The notes beneath the pieces were generated by a model. The model did not search any database. It had not been told where the DNA came from and saw only the letters and a program-made list of their open reading frames with translations. This document shows, piece by piece, positions 1-7,849 of a stretch of 16,538 bases of DNA (its first letter is position 1; every line of letters begins with the position of its first letter). The stretch covers positions 1 through 16,538 of the forward strand of contig CAYUIZ010000069.1 in the NCBI GenBank assembly GCA_964444885.1. Reading direction: 5' to 3'. The DNA is from CAYRGQ01 sp964444885 (GTDB taxonomy: Bacteria > Bacteroidota > Bacteroidia > Sphingobacteriales > Sphingobacteriaceae). Both the position numbers and the translations under genes were made by a program.

Positions 1-30
1 GCAATGTTATGAAAACACCCCGATTTTCCT

Positions 31-38
31 TACTTTTG
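31..38 (+). promoter_or_regulatory. ffs: Promoter -7 box for SRP RNA
   Basis: TACTTTTG is a perfect match to the Bacteroidota sigma-ABfrA -7 element TAnnTTTG. It ends 2-3 nt before the predicted 5' end of the SRP RNA, the distance expected for a -7 box. No clear TTG -33 element is present; the nearest candidate is TTATG about 20 nt upstream, close to the window edge. Confidence 0.65.
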
Positions 39-40
39 CC

Positions 41-140
41 GTGGGTAAGTCTTTTACGACCAGCTCCCTTTGACTCCCCCAGGGTGGGAACACAGCAAGG
101 GTATTAGGTTGTAGCGGTGCGATAAAAGTAGCTTACCCAT
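41..140 (+). ncRNA. ffs: Signal recognition particle RNA, small bacterial type
   Basis: This is the RNA scaffold of the signal recognition particle, which binds Ffh and targets nascent membrane and secreted proteins to the translocon or YidC. It was identified by its fold. The ends pair over 9 bp (41-49 with 132-140, including one G-U pair). CTTTTA at 51-56 pairs with TAAAAG at 123-128, and CGACC at 57-61 pairs with GGTTG at 107-111. The apex is the diagnostic domain IV: CAGG (80-83), a GTG/CAC stem (84-86/91-93) closed by a GGAA tetraloop (87-90), then AGCA (94-97). The length of about 100 nt and absence of an Alu domain fit Gram-negative 4.5S-type SRP RNA. A T-rich tract (140-150) directly after the closing stem can act as an intrinsic terminator. 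I am confident of the identity; the exact ends are good to a few bases. Confidence 0.93.
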
Positions 141-250
141 TTTTTGTTTTCTCACTTTTGGTATTCCTTCCTGTTTTTTCGATATATTGTTGATCCAGCT
201 GGCGTTCCGTTTCGCTTGTCCGGCGTCCGCGGATAGTCAAACATACTTCG

Positions 251-258
251 TAGCTTTG
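251..258 (+). promoter_or_regulatory. Candidate promoter -7 box for fsr
   Basis: TAGCTTTG matches TAnnTTTG and lies 21 bp upstream of the preferred ATG at 280, so the 5' leader would be very short (about 15 nt). No TTG -33 element is seen 19-21 bp upstream. The 141-250 stretch between the SRP RNA and this box holds no gene that I can support. Confidence 0.45.
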
Positions 259-279
259 CGTGTCTATTGAGTGTATGCT

Positions 280-1494
280 ATGGCAGTCTCTTCGAACCGT
301 GCTTCTTATCCTGTTGAAAAGACGATTTATCCCGTGCTTTTTGCACTGAGTTTCTCGCATTTGCTGAATGATACGATCCAGTCGCTGATTCCTTCGATCT
401 ATCCGCTGGTCAAAGACTCTTTCCAATTGAGTTTTGCGCAGATTGGCATCATTACCTTGGTATTCCAAATGTCTTCCTCTTTGTTCCAGCCTTTGGTGGG
501 TATTTTGACGGACCGTCGTCCGTATCCCTATGCCTTGCCGGTAGGCATGGGTTTCAGCCTCTGCGGACTGGTGTTGCTGGCCTTGGCGCCGAGTTATTTA
601 TGGATTTTGGTGTCGGTAGCGTTGGTAGGCGTGGGGTCGTCCGTGTTCCATCCCGAGGCTTCGCGCATGGCCTACGTGGCGTCCGGTGGCAAGCGTGGGC
701 TGGCCCAATCGGTGTTTCAGGTAGGTGGCAACGCGGGCAGTGCCATCGGTCCCTTGCTGGCGGCGATGGTGATCGCGCCGTTTGGGCGGTTTAACGTCAT
801 CTGGTTTTGCATTGCGGCGCTTGTGGCCATTGTCATTCTCTACCGGATTGGCAAATGGTACAAGCCCAAATCGATCCGCAATTATATCCTGCGCAAGAAT
901 AAGGTGAAGGAAGTCATACAGAACAATGTGCCGCAGCGCGTGGTCGTGGTGTCCGTGATTGTGTTGCTGGTGCTTATTTTTTCCAAATATTTTTATTTTG
1001 CCAGCCTGACGAGCTATTATACATTCTACCTCATTGATAAATTTGGGGTGACGGTGCAGCAGTCCCAGCTGTACTTATTCGTCTTCTTGTTTGCGGTAGC
1101 CGCCGGTACGATGATCGGGGGACCCGTGGGCGACCGGATTGGGCGGAAGTACGTGATTTGGTTATCCATCCTCGGTGCTTCGCCCTTTGCCTTGGCACTG
1201 CCTTATGCGAATTTGTTTTGGACGATCATCCTGTCCTTCGTGATCGGGATGGTCATTGCCTCGGCTTTTTCAGCGATTTTGGTGTACGCCCAAGAGCTGT
1301 TGCCAGGCAATGTCGGCATGGTTTCCGGACTGTTTTTTGGCTTCGCTTTCGGGATGGGAGGCATCGGTTCGGCGGTTTTGGGCCAATTGGCAGACCGTGA
1401 GGGTATTGCCTACGTGTACCACCTGTGCTCGTTCCTACCGCTCATCGGGATCGTCGCCGCATTTTTGCCTAATCTCAAGAAGTACATCAACTAG
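280..1494 (+). CDS. fsr: MFS efflux transporter, fosmidomycin resistance (Fsr) family
   Basis: This is an inner-membrane proton-driven major facilitator transporter of the Fsr family; E. coli Fsr exports fosmidomycin. The product is about 404 aa, the family's usual length, with about 12 hydrophobic segments. Numbered from the GTG at 271, the MFS loop motif GDRIGRKYV sits at about 287-295. Long stretches match what I recall of E. coli Fsr, including LSFSHLLNDTIQSLIPSIYP, GSSVFHPEASR, SVFQVGGNAGSAIGPLLAA, FLFAVAAGTMIGGPVGDRIG and LVYAQELLPGNVGMVSGLFF. I chose ATG 280; an in-frame GTG at 271 is the alternative, and neither has a clear Shine-Dalgarno. The gene stands alone, follows the SRP RNA on the same strand, and converges with the macroglobulin gene. 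The natural substrate cannot be told from sequence. Confidence 0.93.
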   Translation: MAVSSNRASYPVEKTIYPVLFALSFSHLLNDTIQSLIPSIYPLVKDSFQLSFAQIGIITLVFQMSSSLFQPLVGILTDRRPYPYALPVGMGFSLCGLVLLALAPSYLWILVSVALVGVGSSVFHPEASRMAYVASGGKRGLAQSVFQVGGNAGSAIGPLLAAMVIAPFGRFNVIWFCIAALVAIVILYRIGKWYKPKSIRNYILRKNKVKEVIQNNVPQRVVVVSVIVLLVLIFSKYFYFASLTSYYTFYLIDKFGVTVQQSQLYLFVFLFAVAAGTMIGGPVGDRIGRKYVIWLSILGASPFALALPYANLFWTIILSFVIGMVIASAFSAILVYAQELLPGNVGMVSGLFFGFAFGMGGIGSAVLGQLADREGIAYVYHLCSFLPLIGIVAAFLPNLKKYIN

Positions 1495-1500
1495 AAAAAT

Positions 1501-1538
1501 ATCCCTTTTCCAAAGTTCTGAACTTTGGAAAAGGGGAT
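1501..1538 (-). terminator. Long hairpin terminator between convergent genes
   Basis: A perfect 15-bp inverted repeat (1504-1518 and 1520-1534) is separated by a single T and can extend by further pairs around a one-base bulge. Read on the minus strand, the hairpin is followed by TTTTT (1495-1499), giving a canonical intrinsic terminator for the macroglobulin gene. On the plus strand the U-tract is poor, but the stem may still help end fsr transcription. Confidence 0.75.
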
Positions 1539-1550
1539 GAGGTAATTTAA

Positions 1551-4500
1551 CTACTCCACCGTGACCCGCACGCCTTCGGAATGGGCGCTAAATTCCGGCG
1601 CGTACATGCTTTGGATCGTGGATATGCCGTTTGAAAATTCGCCGGCCTGTGACACGAAGACGGGGTACTCCAGCACGTATGTGCCCCGGCGCAGGTAGTC
1701 GAAGAAAAAGTTCGTCGACACGTCGCGCGTGCTTTCGTAATATCCCAGCCCGCCTTGGTAGCGGTATCCGCTCAGCACGTTCACCGGTTCGAAGCAGGCT
1801 GCGCGCATATCCTTGAGGTGCACGTATTCCATATCGCGGTCTGCCCGCACCTCAATCCGCATGATGACTTTGTCGCCTACCTGCAGCGCGTTTTCTTTCG
1901 TTATTTCCGTCAGCACAGGTCCGCGGTCGGTATGGCGCTCGATGAAGAGCTGCCTGCGTAGGCTCAGCGGCGTGGCTGCGGGAGTGATTTGGTCCAGCTG
2001 TTCAAAATATTGCCAATATACCGCGCCCCAGGCCACGCCCTCATCCTTGGCGCGGTCTACCGCCACCGTGATATTTCCCATCGCCGGGGTCACCGCGTCA
2101 CCTTCGTAGCGCTTCTTGAAATAGCCCGTTCCCGCTTCGGTTTGCTCGTCTGCGGAGCGAATCGTTTCGTTGCCTAGGGTCAGGGTTACCGTAGGCGTGG
2201 CCGCCAGCCAGTCGCTGCCCTGCAGCAGCAAGGCGTAGATGGCATCTGCGGTGGCCTTCGTGCTGTTCCAATGCTGGGTCTGCTTTTGCTTGATCAGCCA
2301 TACTTTCATTTCGTCTACCGCCTTCATGTCATTGGCAATTTCGGCAAATGCTTCTACCAGCACCGATTGGGCTTCGATGGGTGCTTCGTGCCACCAATAC
2401 CCGCGAGGCATGGTTTTCCAGAACATGCCCAGCTCCGGATCGTTGATGGCCGTTTCGCGCAGGGAAGCAAGGATCGTCTGGGCGGACTTGTCGCGTCTCG
2501 AGCGATGTAAGGCGAGTGCGGCTTGCCCCTGGAGGTAAGCGTTGAATTGTACCCAGAAACTGCCCGCTTGGTTAAGGTAATAGTCGTGCGCGTTGCGGTG
2601 CTGGTCCTGGATAGGCAGGTCGCGAAGGAAACTGCGCATATACAGGTAGTGGACGTGGATATTGCTGAGCTGCTGCTTGTTTAGGTCAGCGTTGTCTTGG
2701 ATAAGGCGGGTGTAGTCCGCCGCAGTTTGGCTGTCGAGGAAAGCCACTGCTTTTTCGAGTATTTCGTGGGCTTTGGCTTCGCTTGCGGCCGCCACGCCGA
2801 GCTGTTGGAGCTTCGCGATGCCGGTGGCGATGTGCTGGGTGATGTAGCGGTTCCTGCTCATGCCCATAAACCACGGAAAGCTGCCGTCAGCCGATTGGAG
2901 CTCGGCCAATTTGTCAAGGTTCTGGCGAAGCCCTTGGGTCAGTTTATGGCTGTCAAACAAGAGGGCGATCCGCCGTTTTTGCTCGCTTTCGTTTTGGGCC
3001 TCCATCACCCAAGGCGTTTCCTCCAGCAGGGCCGATTTCAGTTCCTGGTTTTTCTCCAGGTTGGAAAGCAAGGCGGCCGTATCCGTTTCCAGCCATTGGT
3101 CGAATATGGCTTTGACCCGCGGAGACTGGCTCACGATATGCGACGCCAGCGCATTGGCGTAGAAGCGGCTGAATATTTGTTCGGCGCATTCATAGGGGTA
3201 GTCCATGAGGTAGGGCAGTGCCTGCACGGCATACCAGGCCGGGTTGCTCGTAAACTCGACCGTGAGCGCGTGGTTTATCCGTGTATCACTGCTCGTTTCG
3301 GCTAACTTGTCGAGGGTGAATGCTTTGCGCTCGTTGCCACGGACGGGCAGAGGCAAGGTTTCGGTCACTAGCATGCGGTTGGAAATCACCGGCAATATGT
3401 GTTCTTCGCCATCCGTGAAGTTTCCTGCTTTCGCCCGCACACGGATTGTCACGGGTTGTGTCCAGGTTTCGGGAACGTCGACTAGCCACGATACTGACGT
3501 ACTTTGTCCTGCCGGGGCCTGAAAGGAAACCGTTTGCAGGCCATCGCCAAAGCCCGGAATGGGCTCGAGCGTCTCGGCATCGAGGATTTCCAATTGGGCT
3601 GTGCCGTCCAGCGGTGTTGCGCTGATGTTACTGATTTTGCTGCCTAGCCGGATGGCATCACCTTGGCGCAGGAAACGGGGGAGGTTAGGCATGACCATGA
3701 GATCCTTCTGGGTTTTTACCTGTCCCTGTAGGAATCCCGTTTTCCAATCCGGGGTATGGGCAAACGCCATGAATTTCCATTCGGTAAGGGCTTCGGGCAT
3801 GGTGAAAGCCAAGGTTACGTTTCCTTCGGCATCGGTTTTAAGCTGGGGGAAGAAAAACGCAGTTTCTTGCAAATTTGTCCGTACAGGCACGTTTTCTATA
3901 TTTTCTACCGCCGGTGGGGCTTCTTCAGATTCCCTTGTCACCGAGCCCGTAAGCGCTTGCTTTGCCTGCTGGCCGTAGCCGACTACCGCAGTCTCCTCTG
4001 CGACAGGCGCAGCCGCGCTTTCAAATACCATGTCCGCGCTGGCATTGGACGCCACGCCACGCACATAAATCTGAGGTGCCCTGGCGTTTCTTAGCAGTTT
4101 GTGGTATCCGAACAGATAATCGTATCGTTTGTCGTAGGAAGGCGGATGAGGCGAATTGACAGACATGTTCCATGTGGTACCATAGCTGGTGCCAAACCCG
4201 CTTTGAGTGGTCCATGTATTGAGGTGGCGAAACGGCGACAGTGGGTTCCATTGCCAGGAATGACGGCGGAGAGCATCCAATGAGGCATCGTACAGTCCGG
4301 CGAGGAGTTCGGCAGCCACCGCTTCTTTCTTATCGCCTTTGATGGTGAGCAGCCACTGTTCGGGCTCTCCGGGCAGAAGTTTGTCGCGATGGGTTGCCCA
4401 TTCGATCCGCAAATCCCGGTTAGACCACGCTACGTCGATCCGCCAGGTGGCGGTGTACACGCGGTTGTTGTGCACGTACAGCCATTGGTAGCTAACGCCG

Positions 4501-7500
4501 CCCCGATCGGGCTCCGTGATGGGCCTATCGATGGTTTTCTGTGCAGCGAATGTCACGAACTCGTTTTGGAGATCGGTACTGCTTTCCAGCACATACGTAT
4601 TTTCAAAGCCTGTTCTGACGTCAATGCGCAAGGTGTCGCCGGGTTGCAGAGCCGTACGCTCGGGAAGGACGGACAATGCCGCCTGAGTCACTTGGTCAGT
4701 TCCGGGCCGGTGGATGTAGGTGTATTTTTTATCCAGGATCTCCCGGCCTTGGGGATCCATGGATTTTAACTGGACAACATGCCAGCCGGTGTGCAGCCAG
4801 GCTTCGGCCGGGAGTTTGACCGTGGTTTCTTCGCCGGTATTGACGGTGGTCTGCCATGTCGGTGCCATTTCGGGCCAGTTTCGATAATCCGATTCGTCGT
4901 TGTATTCGTCCTCCGGGAAGGCCTGCCGAAAGGTAGCCTCATCCATTGAGGGGCGGTCGGGTTTATCCCAGAGCCGTTCGCGGTAGAGCTTGCCGGGAAA
5001 CTGCAGGGGAGCGACGGAGACTTCCACGTCGGTAGGCACGGCGAGGCCGTTCAGGTTTTGGGCAATGATGGATAGTGAATTATCCTGTTTTCGGGCGTCC
5101 AACTGCTCAGGCAGGTCGGTATGGAGCTGCAGGGAGCGGTAGCCGGCGTGGAGCTGTGTCGATCCGCTTTGGGTTTCTCCATTGCGGTCCGTCACATCGG
5201 CGTACACGGTGTACGAGAATACGGGGAGCGATTCCGGCGCGATTTGTTTGTCGGGAATAGTCGCCACGGTCACGTCAAAGGATCCGTCCGGCCGAGTTTC
5301 CAGGGTGCCGTTCGCGATTTCCATTTCCGATGAGAACGGTTGTCCCCACCGGAAAAATGACCAAAAGAACGGGAACCGCGCCCGACGGACTACGCGGTAG
5401 CTGACCTGCGCGCCATCGATGCTGTTGCCGGCATAGGCCGAGGCCCGTCCCGTCAGGACGATTTCCTCGTCAAGGCCTGCCGCCCTCCGTACGGTATCAA
5501 ACTCCACGCGGAACCGTGGCCTTTTGTATTCCTCGACGGAAAAGTACCCGTTTCCATGTGGGTTGGCGATGCGCATTGGGCCGGTCATTCCGGTAGACGG
5601 GGCGATGAACTTGCCTGCAAACGAGCCGTATTCGTTCGTTACCACGTCGATTTCGGCTACGGCTTGCCGGTTAGCGTCATAGAGCGTCACCTTGCTTTTC
5701 TCGTTGGCGCGCACCTCATTTTTGTTGGCGATGATGTGCTGGTCTACGATAATGCCCTTGAAATGGATGGTCTGCCCGGGGCGGTAAATGGCCCGGTCAG
5801 TAAAGAAGAACGTGTGCGTACGGACGCTATCCGGGTTTCTCGTGTGGCGACCAGTCTGGTAATAGCTGTCTGACTGCAGTGTGTCAGTGCCTTGAACAAG
5901 CGTGATGCGGTTGATTCGCTGGGGCCGATCGTCCGTCCGCGGAAGGTGTACCCGCCCGTCCTCATCGGTGCGGGATTGGCCACCCCTGACGTATTCGTAT
6001 TCGTTCGTTCGGTTGTTCCATTGGCTATTCCAAAAAGTGACCGCTGCACCCCGGATGGGCATGCCGGATTGGCGGTGCAGTGCTAGGAACTGGCTGCCCT
6101 CCGCGGCTTGCAGTGATAGCAAGCTCAGTGCGGAGACTTGGAACGGTACGGCATACATGACGTTCGATTGCCGCTGTTCAGTGGGATAGGCCGATGCGAC
6201 GAGTATGTAGCTTCCTGCTGATAAGGGATCGATCTTGATTTCCGTGTTGTGTTCCCGGTGGTCAACTGTGCCGGGCAGGGTAGTTTCCCACGTCCGTACC
6301 GGTGTCCGGCTGAGGATTCGCTCCTGCAGCTCGGTGGTCGCCCCGACGTTATCACGATGTTCTGCCGCGGGAATGGCGTAGAGGGAGAAAAAGACGTGGC
6401 TAAGGTTTCGGTAGGTCAGCAATACCTTGCTGTTTTGCTGGGGCAATACGACTGATTCAGCTTGTACGTTGAGCGATTTGCTTTGTATGGAGTGGCGAAG
6501 CACAGCCGCGTTGGTGCCCCCTTCGGTGCGGGGGAAGCGTTCGATTAATGCATCCAGCTCGGCCACGAGGCCAACGAGGTCGATCGAATCACTCGGGTTT
6601 TCCAGCGCTTTGTCGTACTGCCATTGAAAGGTTTGGTAGTGAACTTGCGCTACGGCAGGTTCGTTCGGGTAGCGCGCGGCCAATTGCTGGAGTGCATCCC
6701 TATACAGGCTGTCTTTGTCCGGATGGATGGAATATTGGTACACAAAAGACAGTCGCCGCAAGTCGGCATCAATTAGCGCATCGGGCTTCGGGTCATTGAC
6801 GTGGAAAGCCAATAATTGCTGGTACAGCAACAAAGCTTGGAAATGCAGGGATTCGCTGTCTCGGGATGCGAGCTGTGCGACGGTAAAGTCCGTTGCGGGC
6901 TGAAACCACGTTTCGTCCGCTATTTGGAACTGGTAGGCCGGCTTGATGAGGTCTTTTTGGTCGTTTTCAAAAAAGCCAATGGCACGGAATGCCAGAAAGT
7001 CGTACAGGGTGGGCCGCAAGTGGCGCGTGTTGACACCTTCGGTGAGGAGCGGCGTATATCGTTCGACGGGGATAGCTTGCAGCGTTTCGCCGTCGGCGAC
7101 CGAGGCTTGGTACAGTTCGCTGGCTTTGCGGATTAGCGAAGCGCCATCCCACGCCGCAATATCGGCTGGCAGCTCGCCGGCCACCGGCGTACGGTTCCAA
7201 ATCGTCCAACGGTTTTGCTGATAATAATCCCAGTAAAGTTCAGCCTGGATACTTTGCCAAATGGCTTTTTCCGCACCCTGGGCGACCTGAATCATGGAGT
7301 CGATATGCTGGATATTAGCCGCTTCCGCGCCTTCCTGCACGTAGTCATCGGCACCCAGCAAGAATAGCTGGGCCTTGATCGCTTGGGCGGATTCCTGCTT
7401 CTGGCGTGCGCTGGCCAATACCGTACGGGCGATTTCAGCGGCAGACTTAGGCAATCCCTGATTCACCAACGAATCGATGTCTTTCCATTCCTTAGCGTAG

Positions 7501-7610
7501 GGGTCGGTGGGTTTTGGTTGGGATTTTGAAGTCATAGTCGTGGCGGCGAAAATCACCAAAAGAATTATTGTGTTGCGGATCATACTCAGCGTGTTAAGGT
7601 GCAAATTCAT
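1551..7610 (-). CDS. Giant alpha-2-macroglobulin family protein with thioester
   Basis: This is a 2019-aa exported bacterial alpha-2-macroglobulin, a family that traps proteases: bait cleavage exposes a thioester that couples covalently to the protease. An N-terminal signal peptide (hydrophobic IILLVIFAA, residues 14-22) has no lipobox Cys, so a soluble periplasmic or secreted form is likely, unlike lipoprotein E. coli YfhM. Residues 30-380 look helical and TPR-like. Macroglobulin domains follow; MG2 carries TDRAIYRPGQ (604-613). A variable linker (1181-1243) precedes the A2M core ETAFFFPQL (1249-1257) and TEWKFMAFAH. The thioester motif is CAEQ (Cys1475, Gln1478) in a helical domain of about 1440-1770. 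The C-terminal MG-like domain holds FEPVNVLSGYRYQGG and MYAPEF. Start: ATG 7610, or Met10 (7583), which gives a more typical signal peptide. No pbpC neighbour is present, although these are often paired in Proteobacteria. Substrate and partner are unknown. Confidence 0.93.
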   Translation of the reverse strand: MNLHLNTLSMIRNTIILLVIFAATTMTSKSQPKPTDPYAKEWKDIDSLVNQGLPKSAAEIARTVLASARQKQESAQAIKAQLFLLGADDYVQEGAEAANIQHIDSMIQVAQGAEKAIWQSIQAELYWDYYQQNRWTIWNRTPVAGELPADIAAWDGASLIRKASELYQASVADGETLQAIPVERYTPLLTEGVNTRHLRPTLYDFLAFRAIGFFENDQKDLIKPAYQFQIADETWFQPATDFTVAQLASRDSESLHFQALLLYQQLLAFHVNDPKPDALIDADLRRLSFVYQYSIHPDKDSLYRDALQQLAARYPNEPAVAQVHYQTFQWQYDKALENPSDSIDLVGLVAELDALIERFPRTEGGTNAAVLRHSIQSKSLNVQAESVVLPQQNSKVLLTYRNLSHVFFSLYAIPAAEHRDNVGATTELQERILSRTPVRTWETTLPGTVDHREHNTEIKIDPLSAGSYILVASAYPTEQRQSNVMYAVPFQVSALSLLSLQAAEGSQFLALHRQSGMPIRGAAVTFWNSQWNNRTNEYEYVRGGQSRTDEDGRVHLPRTDDRPQRINRITLVQGTDTLQSDSYYQTGRHTRNPDSVRTHTFFFTDRAIYRPGQTIHFKGIIVDQHIIANKNEVRANEKSKVTLYDANRQAVAEIDVVTNEYGSFAGKFIAPSTGMTGPMRIANPHGNGYFSVEEYKRPRFRVEFDTVRRAAGLDEEIVLTGRASAYAGNSIDGAQVSYRVVRRARFPFFWSFFRWGQPFSSEMEIANGTLETRPDGSFDVTVATIPDKQIAPESLPVFSYTVYADVTDRNGETQSGSTQLHAGYRSLQLHTDLPEQLDARKQDNSLSIIAQNLNGLAVPTDVEVSVAPLQFPGKLYRERLWDKPDRPSMDEATFRQAFPEDEYNDESDYRNWPEMAPTWQTTVNTGEETTVKLPAEAWLHTGWHVVQLKSMDPQGREILDKKYTYIHRPGTDQVTQAALSVLPERTALQPGDTLRIDVRTGFENTYVLESSTDLQNEFVTFAAQKTIDRPITEPDRGGVSYQWLYVHNNRVYTATWRIDVAWSNRDLRIEWATHRDKLLPGEPEQWLLTIKGDKKEAVAAELLAGLYDASLDALRRHSWQWNPLSPFRHLNTWTTQSGFGTSYGTTWNMSVNSPHPPSYDKRYDYLFGYHKLLRNARAPQIYVRGVASNASADMVFESAAAPVAEETAVVGYGQQAKQALTGSVTRESEEAPPAVENIENVPVRTNLQETAFFFPQLKTDAEGNVTLAFTMPEALTEWKFMAFAHTPDWKTGFLQGQVKTQKDLMVMPNLPRFLRQGDAIRLGSKISNISATPLDGTAQLEILDAETLEPIPGFGDGLQTVSFQAPAGQSTSVSWLVDVPETWTQPVTIRVRAKAGNFTDGEEHILPVISNRMLVTETLPLPVRGNERKAFTLDKLAETSSDTRINHALTVEFTSNPAWYAVQALPYLMDYPYECAEQIFSRFYANALASHIVSQSPRVKAIFDQWLETDTAALLSNLEKNQELKSALLEETPWVMEAQNESEQKRRIALLFDSHKLTQGLRQNLDKLAELQSADGSFPWFMGMSRNRYITQHIATGIAKLQQLGVAAASEAKAHEILEKAVAFLDSQTAADYTRLIQDNADLNKQQLSNIHVHYLYMRSFLRDLPIQDQHRNAHDYYLNQAGSFWVQFNAYLQGQAALALHRSRRDKSAQTILASLRETAINDPELGMFWKTMPRGYWWHEAPIEAQSVLVEAFAEIANDMKAVDEMKVWLIKQKQTQHWNSTKATADAIYALLLQGSDWLAATPTVTLTLGNETIRSADEQTEAGTGYFKKRYEGDAVTPAMGNITVAVDRAKDEGVAWGAVYWQYFEQLDQITPAATPLSLRRQLFIERHTDRGPVLTEITKENALQVGDKVIMRIEVRADRDMEYVHLKDMRAACFEPVNVLSGYRYQGGLGYYESTRDVSTNFFFDYLRRGTYVLEYPVFVSQAGEFSNGISTIQSMYAPEFSAHSEGVRVTVE
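3882..4070 (-). other. Presumed bait-region linker with SusC-signature-like sequence
   Basis: This segment encodes residues 1181-1243 of the macroglobulin, directly before the conserved A2M core (RTNLQETAFFFPQL), where family members carry the variable protease bait region. It is rich in Ala, Glu, Val and Ser and looks disordered. It contains IYVRGVASN (from residue 1181) and VVGYGQQAKQALTGSVTRE (1209-1227). The latter closely resembles the VVGYGTQKK...LTGSV stretch at the plug of SusC/RagA TonB-dependent receptors, and IYVRG resembles their later RIRG segment, but here the order is reversed. There is no barrel or full plug domain. The bait assignment is by position only. Confidence 0.6.
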
Positions 7611-7617
7611 TGCCTTG

Positions 7618-7659
7618 CAAACTTACTTAAAAAAAGTCTGTGGCTACGGTACAAACGTA
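7618..7659 (-). promoter_or_regulatory. Candidate promoter boxes for the macroglobulin gene
   Basis: On the minus strand two perfect TAnnTTTG matches lie upstream: TACGTTTG (7659-7652) and TAAGTTTG (7625-7618). The first would give a leader of about 35-40 nt to ATG 7610. The second is so close that translation would have to begin at the downstream Met10 codon (7583) or be nearly leaderless. No convincing TTG -33 element is at the right spacing for either. Confidence 0.4.
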
Positions 7660-7774
7660 TTACATCAGTCGGATGCGACAGGTTTGTAAATTCCATAATT
7701 TTTTTTGAAAAGGGGAGGCAGGGGCGACCGGACATTGGCGAGATGACCAGCGAATAAGGCCACATCGAAGGCAT

Positions 7775-7811
7775 AAAAAAACCGCCTCACCAGAAGTGAA
7801 GCGGTTTTTTT
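7775..7811 (-). terminator. Intrinsic terminator after yidC
   Basis: The inverted repeat ACCGC-TCAC / GTGA-GCGGT (7781-7790 with 7796-7805, one C/A mismatch, loop CAGAA) is flanked by A7 on the left and T7 on the right. It therefore works as an intrinsic terminator on either strand. In context it ends the leftward pyrG-yidC unit, whose last stop codon is about 40 bp away. Confidence 0.85.
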
Positions 7812-7849
7812 GGGGGCGGATCCCGCCGGGCGCACTGTTCGCAGCGCGT

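Noticed and set aside
133..468. Minus-strand open frame over the SRP RNA 3' end and the start of fsr
   Set aside because: It is antisense to fsr and the RNA gene, lacks recognisable domains, and its composition follows the complementary frame of fsr.
2697..3305. 202-codon plus-strand open frame inside the macroglobulin gene
   Set aside because: It is a shadow of the opposite-strand coding frame; the translation shows no motif and the underlying protein is a conserved thioester domain.
3882..4070. A real SusC/TonB receptor gene or fragment inserted in the macroglobulin
   Set aside because: Only a few dozen residues resemble the signature, the order is reversed, there is no plug or barrel sequence, and the reading frame is uninterrupted, so it is part of the macroglobulin linker.
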